This document shows positions 51,692 through 61,017 of a DNA stretch of 64,000 bases, in pieces. This stretch comes from Haliea sp. (GTDB lineage: Bacteria; Pseudomonadota; Gammaproteobacteria; Pseudomonadales; Halieaceae). The stretch is from NCBI GenBank assembly GCA_016704305.1, contig JADJAL010000002.1, positions 124,001 to 188,000 on the forward strand, in the 5' to 3' direction. Within the stretch, counting starts at the first letter, position 1. Each line of letters begins with the position of its first letter. Under the pieces are notes generated by a model. The model was given only the letters and a program-made list of their open reading frames with translations, was not told the origin of the DNA and did no database searches. The position numbers and the translations under genes are program-made.

Positions 51692-51877
51692 TCACTGCGT
51701 CATCACCTTTTGCTTACCGCACCGGATACAACGGTAGATCGTCACCAGCTTGCCCTGCTTCACATCAAACTGTTTGTCCTTGTCCACCGCCCATTTGTGG
51801 TGGCCGTGGCGACACAGGGTATTGCCCTTGTGCTTTTCCTGCAGGGACGGTTTGCGAAAGGGAATAATGTCAGCCAT
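51692..51877 (-). CDS. Small conserved protein with a zinc-ribbon-like CxxC
   Basis: 61 residues, beginning MADIIPFRKPSLQEKHKGNT and containing CRHGHHKW and YRCIRCGKQK: one Cys-His set and one CxxC that could bind a metal ion. Similar short proteins occur in pseudomonads and relatives; no function is known. It lies 30 bases downstream of glpK on the same strand and may share its transcript. 110 bases with no recognised feature separate it from the convergent NnrU-like gene. Confidence 0.7.
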   Translation of the reverse strand: MADIIPFRKPSLQEKHKGNTLCRHGHHKWAVDKDKQFDVKQGKLVTIYRCIRCGKQKVMTQ

Positions 51878-51907
51878 GCGCGAATCCCGGAATCAGCCCG
51901 AAAGCGG

Positions 51908-53398
51908 CTACAGCAGCGTGCGTTGCAGCGCGGTGTTCCAGGAAGCCTGGCGCTTACGGCGCGCGGCGGCGGTTATCTGCACGGAGAATTCACGCTCAGC
52001 CTGCCAGATCGCTTTCACCTCGGCAGTGCTCTGCCACAGGCCGACGCCAAGCCCCGCCAGATAACAGGCACCGGCCACGGTTGTTTCGATCACCTGCGGC
52101 CTGATCAGGCGCCGGCCCAGCACGTCGGCCTGGATCTGCATCAGCAGGTTATTTGCCGCCGCGCCGCCGTCCACGCGCAGCGGTCGCATGCGTTTGCCGA
52201 GATCGCTTTCCATCGCCCGCAGGATGTCGGCGTTCTGCAGCGCCATCGCATCGAGCGTGGCGCGCGCGATATGGCCGCGCGCGGTGCCGCGCGTGAGGCC
52301 GGTGAGCGTGCCCCGCGCGTCGGGCGACCAATGCGGCGCGCCGAGGCCGGTGAGCGCCGGCACGAATTCAACGCCACCGTGATCGGGAACCTGCAGCGCC
52401 AGTGCTTCAATGTCCGGCGCGTGTTTGATGATCTGCAGCCCATCGCGCAGCCACTGCACGGCGGCGCCGCAGACAAAGGCGCCGCCTTCCAGCGCATAAA
52501 CGCGCTTACCGTTTTCACCCAACTGCCATGCCACTGTTGTCAGCAGGCCTGCATTGGAGTGCAGGATTTCCGCGCCGGTATTCATCAGGATGAACGAGCC
52601 GGTGCCGAAGGTGCACTTGGCGTCGCCCTGGGCGAAGCAGGCCTGGCCGAACAGCGCCGCTTGCTGGTCGCCCGCCACGCCGGAAATCGGAATGCCGTCG
52701 GGCAGGCCCGGCACGCCACGCGTGTGACCGAGCACGGCGCTGGAGGGCACGATCGTCGGCAGGATACTGCGCGGCACCTCGAAGAGGTCCAGCAGGTACT
52801 GATCCCAGTGCCCGCTTTTCAGGTTCATCAGCGACGTACGCGATGCGTTGGACACGTCCGTCACGTGGGCCGCGCCGCCGGTCAACCGCCAGATCAGGTA
52901 GCTGTCGATGGTGCCCGCGGCGACATGCCCGCCTTTTAGCAGGTGCGCAATGCCGGATGTGTTGTTCAGCAACCAGCGGAATTTACTGGCGGAGAAATAC
53001 GGATCGAGTACCAACCCCGTTTTGCGCCGCACTTTCTTTTCATGCCCCGCCGCGCGCAGCGCTTCGCAGAACTGCGTGGTGCGCCGGCACTGCCAGACGA
53101 TGGCATTGTTCAGCGCCTCGCCGCTGCGGTTGTCCCACAGCAGCGACGTTTCACGCTGGTTGGTGATGCCGATGCAGGCGATGTCCGTCGGTTTACAGAT
53201 GTTCTTGCGCAGGATTGCGCGGATGCCCTTACCCACCGACGCCCAGATATCCGCAGGATTGTGCTCAACCCAGCCGGGATGCGGGTAGATCTGCGGGAAC
53301 TCGACGTTGACACTCGCACGCAGCTTGCCGCGTGCATCCATCAGGGCGACGGTGCTACCCGTCGTGCCCTGATCGATGGCAAGGACGAACTGCGCCAT
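51908..53398 (-). CDS. glpK: GlpK, glycerol kinase
   Basis: FGGY-family kinase that phosphorylates glycerol to glycerol 3-phosphate. ATP/phosphate motif LAIDQGTTGSTVALMD, the glycerol-contact segments ITNQRETSLLWD and GTIDSYLIWRLTGG, VAGDQQAALFGQACF, and the FGGY signature region VDGGAAANNLLMQIQADVLG are present. 496 residues, normal. Lies 2 bases after the aldehyde dehydrogenase stop and probably shares its transcript. No glpF, glpD or glpR in the window. Confidence 0.93.
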   Translation of the reverse strand: MAQFVLAIDQGTTGSTVALMDARGKLRASVNVEFPQIYPHPGWVEHNPADIWASVGKGIRAILRKNICKPTDIACIGITNQRETSLLWDNRSGEALNNAIVWQCRRTTQFCEALRAAGHEKKVRRKTGLVLDPYFSASKFRWLLNNTSGIAHLLKGGHVAAGTIDSYLIWRLTGGAAHVTDVSNASRTSLMNLKSGHWDQYLLDLFEVPRSILPTIVPSSAVLGHTRGVPGLPDGIPISGVAGDQQAALFGQACFAQGDAKCTFGTGSFILMNTGAEILHSNAGLLTTVAWQLGENGKRVYALEGGAFVCGAAVQWLRDGLQIIKHAPDIEALALQVPDHGGVEFVPALTGLGAPHWSPDARGTLTGLTRGTARGHIARATLDAMALQNADILRAMESDLGKRMRPLRVDGGAAANNLLMQIQADVLGRRLIRPQVIETTVAGACYLAGLGVGLWQSTAEVKAIWQAEREFSVQITAAARRKRQASWNTALQRTLL

Positions 53399-53400
53399 GC

Positions 53401-54824
53401 TCAGGTGCCGAAGCCCTGTACCGCCTTGATTTCGAGGAAATCAGTAAAGCCGTGTGGACCCCACTCACGGCCGTTGCCAGATTGCTTGAAGCCACCGAAC
53501 GGCACGTCGAAGCCCGCGGGGGCGCCATTGATCGACACGTTTCCGGCGCGGATGCGCGATGCCACGGCGCGGGCGTGCTCAATATCGCCGCTCTGCACGT
53601 AGCCGGCCAGGCCGTAGGGCGTGTCGTTGGCGATGCGGATAGCCTCCTCCTCGGTCTCGTACGGGATCATCGTCAGCACCGGCCCGAAGATTTCCTCGCG
53701 CGCGATGGTCATCTCGTTATTGGCCTGGGAGAACACCGTGGGACGGATGAAGTAACCTTTACTCAGGCCCTCCGGCCGACCGGGACCACCCGTCACCAGC
53801 TTCGCGCCCTCGTCGATGCCTTTCTGGATCAGCGCCTGGATCTTGTTGAACTGCACTTCCGATACAACCGGCCCCATCGTCGTGGTTTCGGCAGTGGGGT
53901 CACCCACTACAACGGACTCGGTAACTTTTGCCGCGATCGCTTCGGCCGCGGCCAGTTTGGCGGCGGGCACCAGCATACGCGACGGCGCGTTACAGGATTG
54001 CCCGGTGTTGTTGTACATGTGCATCACGCCGCGCGCGACGGCGGCTTCGAGGTCCGCATCGTCCAGCACGATATTGGGCGACTTGCCGCCGAGTTCGTGC
54101 GTCACGCGCTTGACCGTGCGCGGTATCTGGCCACCCGCGCACCAGCGCGGGTAGAGCCGGTAAAAGACATCATGCTGACATCGGGATGTTTGGACAGCGC
54201 GGTGCCCACCGTAGGGCCGTCGCCATTGATCATATTGAAGACACCGGCAGGCACGCCGGCTTCGTGCATCACCTGCGCAAAAATGTACGCGGACAGCGGC
54301 GCGACTTCACTCGGCTTCAACACCATGGTGCATCCCACGGCCAGTGCGGGCGCAACCTTGCAGGAAATCTGGTTGACCGGCCAGTTCCAAGGCGTAATCA
54401 AGCCGCACACGCCGATCGGCTCCTTGAATATCCGGTGCTTGCCCAGCTCTTCCTCGAATTCAAACGTGCGCAACACGCGAAGCGCTTCTTCCAGGTGGCC
54501 CTGGCCACAATAGGCCTGGGCGGTGCTGGCCAGGCTCTGCGGCGCGCCCATCTCCTCGCGGATGGCGTTGGCGATATCCATATAGTGCTTTTTGTATGAG
54601 GCGACGCAGGATTCCAGCAGCTCGATGCGCTCCTGGCGGCTGGTGCGGCTGAATGTCTCAAACGCGGCCTTGGCAGCGGCGACGGCCTTGTTCACATCGG
54701 CCTCTGATCCCAGCGAGATCTTCGCGCAGACCTCCTCGGTCGCCGGGTTGATCACATCAAATTCGTGGGGGGTGACAGGATCAACCCACTGGCCGTTGAT
54801 ATAAAACTGTGTGTAATTGCGCAT
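53401..54824 (-). CDS. NAD(P)-dependent aldehyde dehydrogenase (one frameshift)
   Basis: Oxidises an aldehyde to its acid. N-terminal half: YINGQWVDPVTPHEFDVINP, coenzyme-binding PWNWPVNQISCKVAPALAVG and FTGSTRAG. The second half begins in another frame at RVTHELGGKSPNIVLDDADL, holding the catalytic Glu (ELGGK) and the catalytic Cys in NNTGQSCNAPSRML, and ends PFGGFKQSGNGREWG. A one- or two-base indel near 54105-54130 separates them. Corrected length about 474 residues, as usual. Substrate is not readable from sequence; an aldehyde derived from glycerol or a short diol would suit the adjacent glpK, but that is inference. Confidence 0.88.
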
Positions 54825-54878
54825 CGTTATTCTCCGGTTTCACTGTGCGGGGGAGCACAAGTGTAAGCACTCTGGCGG

Positions 54879-54892
54879 GCACTGGCCAGTGC
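54879..54892. promoter_or_regulatory. Perfect 14-base palindrome upstream of aldehyde dehydrogenase
   Basis: GCACTGGCCAGTGC, about 55 bases before the aldehyde dehydrogenase ATG (minus strand). Possible operator for the ALDH-glpK transcript. The regulator is unknown. Confidence 0.4.
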
Positions 54893-54943
54893 TTTGGTTG
54901 TTCCCTGGTGCGATCGCCTGCCGTGTGCCAATGTTGGCCTGGT

Positions 54944-55033
54944 GTTTCGCTTGCTGGCCCGTCGGGCCGTGCGAGGCGGCGCCGGCCGGCCCCTGGATGG
55001 GTTTGGCGTGTCCGGCGGGCCATGCAAGCGAAC
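54944..55033 (+). repeat. Conserved-loop inverted repeat, family B copy 1
   Basis: Arms at about 54944-54963 and 55014-55033 pair imperfectly with two one-base bulges (CGCTTGC-TGGCCCG against GCAAGCG and CGGGCCA). The 50-base loop has CCGTGCGAGGC, GGATGGGTTT and GGCGTGTCC, all repeated in the family B copy at 57493-57601 on the opposite strand. Lies just downstream of the phosphoketolase gene. Confidence 0.75.
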
Positions 55034-55060
55034 CCGACTCGACCTTCGTGCCGGATCGTC

Positions 55061-57428
55061 CTAGTGCGGCCACACCCAGTTGGTTATCTCGTCGCGGTCG
55101 GTGCCATGCTCATGCGCATAGGCGAGATTGTGGATGATCTCGTTCTTCATCTGCTCCTTCAGGTGCGCCGCGCGCGCGGCCAGTCCCGGCACACGGTCGA
55201 TCACATCGATCACCAGCGTGAAGCGGTCGGTCTGGTTGAGGATGGCCAGTTCCAGTGGCGTGTTGATATTGCCGCGCTCCTTGTAGCCGCGCACATGGAT
55301 GTTCTCGTGGTTGCAAAAGCGATACGCCAGCTTGTGGATCAGCCAGGGTAGCCGTGGAAATTGAAAATCACCGGCCTGTCCGTGGTGAAGAGGCTGTCGA
55401 ATTCGCGTTCGGTCGAGCCGTGCGGATGCTCGCTCGCGGGCTGCATGCGATACAGGTCCACCACGTTGACGAAGCGCACCTTCAAATCGGCGAGGTGCTC
55501 GCGCAGGATGGCGGTCGCCGCCAGCGACTCCTTGGTCGCCACGTCGCCGCAGGACGCCATCACCACGTCCGGCTCCACCCCCTCGTCGTTACTGGCGCGC
55601 CGCCAGATGCCGATGCCCTTGGCGCAATGCACGATGGCCTCGTCCATGTTGGTGAATTGCAGGTGCTTCTGCTTGTCAGCCACGATGACGTTGATGCAGT
55701 CCGTCGAGCGCAGGCAGTGATCAGCCACCGCCAGCAGCGTGTTGGCGTCCGGCGGTAAATAAATGCGCGTGACGCTCGGACTCTTGTTGGTGACCAGGTC
55801 GATAAAGCCCGGGTCCTGGTGCGAGAAGCCATTGTGGTCCTGGCGCCACACGGTCGACGACAGCAGGATGTTCTGTGACGCCACCGAGGCGCGCCACGGC
55901 ACATGGTTCTTGCTGATATCCAGCCATTTGGCGTGCTGGTTGAACATCGAATCGATGACGTGTGCGAAGGCCTCGTAGGTGTGGAAAAAGCCGTGCCGCC
56001 CGGTCAGCAAATACCCTTCCAGCCAGCCGATCAGGGTGTGCTCGGACAGCATTTCCATCACGCGCCCATCGCGCGAGAGCTCGCCGCCAATCTTCCGGCA
56101 GCATGTCTGCCATCCAGACTTTCTTGCTCGCCTGGTACACCGCCTGCAAGCGGTTGGATGCCGTCTCGTCCGGCCCGAACACGCGGAAGTTGCCCATGTT
56201 GTCGCGCATGACATCGCGCAGGAATTCGCCCAGAGGCCGCGTGTTTTCGTACAACTCCATGCCCGCCTCCCTGACATCCACCGCGTAATCGCGAAAGTCC
56301 GGCAGTTTCAGGTCGCGGCGCAACAGTCCGCCATTGGTGTGCAGGTTGGCGCTCATGCGCCTCGTGCCGCTGGGGGCAAGATCGCGCAGCTCCGGGAGCA
56401 ACCGGCCATTGGCATCAAAGAGTTCCTCCGGGCGATAACTCTGCAACCAGGTCCTGCAGCAATTGCAGATGCGCGGGATTGTCGCGCACGTCGGAGAACG
56501 GCACCTGGTGGGAGCGCCACGAGCCCTCCGTCTTATGGCCGTTGACTTCCTTCGGCCCGGTCCATCCCTTGGGCGAGCGCAGCACGATCATCGGCCAGCG
56601 CGGCCGCTCGGCGACTCCGCTCGTGCGCGCCTGCTGCTGCACTGCGTGAATCTCCGCTATCGCAGTTTCCAGCGTGGCAGCCATGCGCTGGTGCATGGTG
56701 TCGGGATCGTCGCCCTCCACGAAGTACGGCGTGTAACCGTAACCGCGGAACAAGGCCTCCAGTTCCTCGTGGCTGATGCGCGCCAGGATAGTCGGGTTGG
56801 CGATCTTGTAGCCGTTGAGGTTGAGGATCGGCAACACGGCGCCGTCGCGGATCGGGTTGATGAACTTGTTGGAGTGCCAGGCCGTGGCGAGCGGCCCGGT
56901 CTCGGCTTCACCATCGCCCACCACGCAGGCGACGATCAGGTCGGGATTGTCGAGGCAGGCGCCGTAGGCATGCGAGAGGCTGTAGCCGAGCTCGCCGCCC
57001 TCGTGGATTGAGCCCGGGGTTTCCGGCGTGACGTGCGAGCCGATATGGCCGGGGAAGGAAAACTGCTTGAAGAATTTTTGCAGTCCCTCCTCGTCCTCGC
57101 TCTTGTCCGGGTATACCTCGGAATACGTGCCCTCCAGGTACACCGGCCCGAGCACGCCCGGCGCGCCGTGTCCGGGGCCGGCGATGAAGATGACATCGAG
57201 GTCGTCGCGCTTGATCACGCGATTGAGGTGCGCCCACACAAACGACAGTGCGGGACTCGCGCCCCAGTGGCCGAGCAGGCGATGCTTGACGTGCTCGATG
57301 CGCAGCGGTTCGCGCAACAGCGGGTTGTCGCGCAGGTAGATCATGCCGACCGACAGATAATTGCAGGCGCGCCACCAGGCGTTTATGCGGTGTAGTTCGT
57401 CTGCGGTGAGCGGTGTTGATGTCGGCAT
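55061..57428 (-). CDS. xfp: Phosphoketolase, xylulose-5-phosphate/fructose-6-phosphate (three frameshifts)
   Basis: TPP enzyme cleaving xylulose 5-phosphate or fructose 6-phosphate with phosphate to acetyl phosphate and an aldose phosphate. Seen in order: [63 protein letters not shown] motif [36 protein letters not shown], then [36 protein letters not shown] and the C-terminal [17 protein letters not shown], ending TNWVWPH. The frame changes near 56440 (extra C), 56095 and 55345 (one base missing). Corrected length about 789 residues, exactly the family size, so the breaks are probably errors rather than decay. The gene is bracketed by two opposed family B hairpins. Confidence 0.9.
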
Positions 57429-57492
57429 GCTGTACTCCCGTTCGTGAATTGATGGCTCCTGAAGTAATGGCATTGACTTAAGGCCGAGGCCC

Positions 57493-57601
57493 GGCGTTTT
57501 AGCTTTTATGGCCCGCTGGGACACGCCGTAAACCCATCCGTGGGGGCCCGGGCTCGGCGTCCATGCCTCGCACGGTCCCAGCGGGCCTTAGATAAAACGC
57601 C
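57493..57601 (-). repeat. Conserved-loop inverted repeat, family B copy 2
   Basis: Inner arms 57510-57522 and 57575-57587 are a perfect 13-base pair (GGCCCGCTGGGAC / GTCCCAGCGGGCC); outer arms 57493-57501 and 57593-57601 (GGCGTTTTA / TAAAACGCC) add 9. On the minus strand the 52-base loop carries CCGTGCGAGGC, GGATGGGTTT and GGCGTGTCC in the same order as copy 1, plus an internal ACGCCG/CGGCGT stem. Just upstream of phosphoketolase. Confidence 0.8.
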
Positions 57602-57639
57602 TCAGTGCCAATACTGGGCTTCAGTCAGTGCCGTTGCTT

Positions 57640-60600
57640 CTAAAGAAAGATTTCAACCGAGTTTTCCTGTTGGTCAAGCATGGCGTTAAATCGCTCAGCG
57701 TCGATTCCAAGTCCCCCGCTGCGATACGCCTGTGGCACGCGCTCGCATTCATCGACCGGCATTCCGTTGATCAGGATACGGGTCGGCGCAAACGACTGCC
57801 CTGCCACATGGTAAATCCAGCGCACACGCTTGCCCTGCCAGTCGAGGCACAACTCGACGCCGTGCATCGATGCTGGCAGCACCGGATCGATCACCACGCG
57901 TCCATGGCTGCGGCGCAGGCCGAACAACTGCGTGATCACGAGGCCGATGTAGATGCCGGGGCCGCTGGAATACATGCGCCAGCCGGCGAGTGCGCCTACC
58001 CTGCCCTCTTTCAACTCTGGCATGAGCTGCGCCGCCTCGTAGCGGTCGTACACCTGCGCATCGGAGCTGGTGAAATAGAGATTGGCTTGGCGCGGCATGG
58101 CATTGGGAACAACATCGGCAATCGCAACGGGCGAGATGACCTGCAGCATCTCGAGCAACTCCTCGGCGCGCCCGACCTTCGCCAGCGCCTCGCAGTAGCG
58201 GATGTTCGCGTGGACATACATCAATCCGATCTCACGGCCGAAATGCGCCGCCGTTTCCGCGCGCTGGAAATGCACGCTGGTGCCGCCACGGTACTGCGGG
58301 GAGCGGTCCATCAGTCGCACGCCGTCCGGGAACTTGAGATGGCGCTGGACCAGATCCAGGTGGAATTCGACTTCCTCGGGCGTGAACTGCCCGCTGATGA
58401 TCGCGCGGTTGATGGGCAGCAGTCGATAGTGAATACCGGTCTCCTCATCCGAGGGGTGCAACAGTGGCGTGCATGTATCTCCTGCGAACAATACAAACCC
58501 CGCTACAACGCCATCCCGGATGATGTGCGTGCGGAAATCGCTTTTCATGCTGGCGAGGAAGGTGTCGAGCTCCCGCGCGTCCTCCTCGTAACCTGCCCTG
58601 GTCCAGACCCGGGACAGCGCACCCAGCGACTGCAGTGCGAGTCCGGCTGTCCAGCCGCTGACCATGTGGGTCTTCATTGCAGGATTGGCCGGCTGCAGTG
58701 AATCGTCCCAGTCGCCATTGCCGTAGCTCGGCAGCGCGGTGCCGGGCACGCAGGATTCCTGGATACGGGAGAGCGCCTTTTTGACATGCTCGTGTAACGT
58801 TGCCGTTTCTGTCGTAAATGCGAACGAAACCGGATCGGTATAGCACACCATGGCTTCCAGAATATGACTATCGCCAGTTTGCTCGATGTACTCGCACAGC
58901 GCCTTGAGCGGCCAGAAAATGATATCGCCGTGGGATTCGCTGCCCTGCACTTCCCGGAACTCGTCGAACATGAACCACTGCGGCCAGTCACCTGTGTCCT
59001 GGTACTGGTGGGCGAACACCTCGCGGAGCATGTCGGCGACACTGCGGTCATGCCCCAGCGCCAGCAGGAATTCCAGCGCGCCCTGGCAGACATCGCGCGT
59101 GCCCCATGCGGCCGTCCCGTACTGCTCCATGCCGCGCGGCGACGCGTAGTGAATCATCGCATGGTGCGCAAACCACTTGACGGTGTCCGACACCTTCGCC
59201 GCGACGGGGGAAGCGCAGGTCACGTTGAAGCGCGTGAGCACGGCGTCCCAATCCGGTGCCGTTGTACTCACGAAACGTTGCAAAGCCGCTGTCGCGCCGT
59301 CGTAATGACCCGTCAGAGCCAGCGTAAATTCGCCGGTGGGGAAATCCATCACCACATAGGGTTCATTGCTCCCTCCCAGCCGCTCGGCCCCCGCGACGCT
59401 ACATTCCAGCGCATCAAGCCTGGCCAGCAGGCAGGCCTCGGGGAATTTGCGCTCCAGCAATGCGCCAAACACCGGGCGCACGGTGAGGAGTTTCTGCTTG
59501 GCATCCCACTCCACCCGTGGCGCGCCGTCGAATTCATTCGGTTCGCCGCACACTTCCCAGGTCAGGCGCAGCGATGGCATCGCTCCCCGCAGCGGGAGGG
59601 CGCGGTATTCCAGCGTATCCTTGGTGACGCTGGCAACGATTTCAAAGGCGCTGTCGCGCGTCGAGTAGATCCAGCGAACCCGGTCGCGCGCCAGCGCAAA
59701 TGCCGACGGAAACCCAAGTTGCAGCCACTGCCCATCGATGTGGGCGAACAGGCGAATACCGCTGGACCGCTCGATGTTGAGTGAATTGCGCGCAACGGAA
59801 CTGAAGCGGCCAAATGCGGTGTTCCCCACCGCGAGCTGGGTGCCGAACGCACCGTAGCCGTAACACGTTGCGCTCAGGACGTTATCCGCCAGCGCGGTGC
59901 CAGTGCCTGAACGCAATACCGTGCCGTGCTGGCGCTCCACGCTGCGCTCCTTGGCGGGCAGCGCTACATGCGTATCGTCGCCGCAGAAGAAAGACAGCAA
60001 CTCGCGGCTTGCGGAATATTCGACGTGTCGCCAATCGTCTGCGAACAGCGATTCCAGCTGCGCTTCGTCCAGTTGATCGACTGCAAGCAGTGGTGTCGTT
60101 GCGAAGAAGGCATTGGCGCTGCCGTGGGCACATTGTTTCCCGAGTTGCGGGAGATCTGCTCGCAACGCGTCGTCGACCAGCACAAGATCGTCGGTGGAAG
60201 ATACGGCTGGGTGCTCTTTCACTACATACAGGGCAAACACCACGGTGTCGCTCTGGCCCACCTGCAGCTCAATCGCTCGTGACTGTAATGCGGCGTACGC
60301 AAACTCGTACTGCCGGACGCGGTTCTCCAGCAGCGGCGCATGCAGTGCCGCAGGCACATCACTCAGTTTGTACTGTGTGCCGAAGAACTGGTAGCCGTCG
60401 GTGGAGGCCGACTGCGCGCCTTGCAGGCAGCAGTGCATGGCGAACGGGTGTGTCGGATGCAGGTTGTTGCGGCTCAGGATGACCTTTGCGGCAATCGGGT
60501 GCTCAGCAATGCGATGATCGAGATACTGGCATACATACGCTTCATTGTTTTTCAGCATACCGATGTCGGCCAGCCCGATATCCTGTCCCGCCAGCCAGTC

Positions 60601-61017
60601 GATGGCCACGGGTTGCGTACCCGTATTGCGGGCATGGCAGACGCGAAAGAGAATCGGCAGGTCTGGATGGAGCATCAACTGCATCGACGCTTCGATACCG
60701 CTTGTTTCCTGCTGCCATTGCGCACCGTTTTCATGGAAGGCACACGCCGCTGCGGTACCGGATACTGGCAGTGACTGGATGCCTGCATCGGAGTGTATCC
60801 GCAGCCACACCTGGTCGAGCCCGCCCTGCAGCGGGCGCCCTTCCACCTGGTTGATCATCAAGCCGTCGAGTAGAAGGCTGGCGGTGCCGCCGTTTTTATA
60901 CAGTGCAAGCTGCAGGCCGGCGGCGTTGGAAAACCCAACGCGCTCGAATTCCTGGCGGCTGGCCATCGGCAGCGGCACCGCTGCCGAGTCATTTTTTGTG
61001 ATGTGTTCGTCAGCCAT
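57640..61017 (-). CDS. GH94/GH149-type glycoside phosphorylase-like protein
   Basis: 1125 residues, predicted cytoplasmic (no signal peptide). An N-terminal super-beta-sandwich region (about residues 20-500) precedes an (alpha/alpha)6-barrel with GMEQYGTAAWGTRDVCQGAL, GDWPQWFMFDEFREV, and YGNGDWDDSLQPANP around residue 770, where inverting phosphorylases carry their catalytic Asp; then GIHYRLLPINRAIISGQFTP and a C-terminal beta domain. Size and motifs fit long oligoglucan phosphorylases (GH94, GH149 or GH161), enzymes that split beta-glucans to glucose 1-phosphate. I favour a beta-1,3-glucan (laminarin-type) substrate weakly. It follows the next gene without any gap. Confidence 0.62.
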   Translation of the reverse strand: MADEHITKNDSAAVPLPMASRQEFERVGFSNAAGLQLALYKNGGTASLLLDGLMINQVEGRPLQGGLDQVWLRIHSDAGIQSLPVSGTAAACAFHENGAQWQQETSGIEASMQLMLHPDLPILFRVCHARNTGTQPVAIDWLAGQDIGLADIGMLKNNEAYVCQYLDHRIAEHPIAAKVILSRNNLHPTHPFAMHCCLQGAQSASTDGYQFFGTQYKLSDVPAALHAPLLENRVRQYEFAYAALQSRAIELQVGQSDTVVFALYVVKEHPAVSSTDDLVLVDDALRADLPQLGKQCAHGSANAFFATTPLLAVDQLDEAQLESLFADDWRHVEYSASRELLSFFCGDDTHVALPAKERSVERQHGTVLRSGTGTALADNVLSATCYGYGAFGTQLAVGNTAFGRFSSVARNSLNIERSSGIRLFAHIDGQWLQLGFPSAFALARDRVRWIYSTRDSAFEIVASVTKDTLEYRALPLRGAMPSLRLTWEVCGEPNEFDGAPRVEWDAKQKLLTVRPVFGALLERKFPEACLLARLDALECSVAGAERLGGSNEPYVVMDFPTGEFTLALTGHYDGATAALQRFVSTTAPDWDAVLTRFNVTCASPVAAKVSDTVKWFAHHAMIHYASPRGMEQYGTAAWGTRDVCQGALEFLLALGHDRSVADMLREVFAHQYQDTGDWPQWFMFDEFREVQGSESHGDIIFWPLKALCEYIEQTGDSHILEAMVCYTDPVSFAFTTETATLHEHVKKALSRIQESCVPGTALPSYGNGDWDDSLQPANPAMKTHMVSGWTAGLALQSLGALSRVWTRAGYEEDARELDTFLASMKSDFRTHIIRDGVVAGFVLFAGDTCTPLLHPSDEETGIHYRLLPINRAIISGQFTPEEVEFHLDLVQRHLKFPDGVRLMDRSPQYRGGTSVHFQRAETAAHFGREIGLMYVHANIRYCEALAKVGRAEELLEMLQVISPVAIADVVPNAMPRQANLYFTSSDAQVYDRYEAAQLMPELKEGRVGALAGWRMYSSGPGIYIGLVITQLFGLRRSHGRVVIDPVLPASMHGVELCLDWQGKRVRWIYHVAGQSFAPTRILINGMPVDECERVPQAYRSGGLGIDAERFNAMLDQQENSVEIFL

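Noticed and set aside
55061..57428. Phosphoketolase as a decayed pseudogene
   Set aside because: All three breaks are one- or two-base shifts, the motifs on each side are intact, and the corrected length matches the family. Sequence error fits better, given similar breaks in essential genes.
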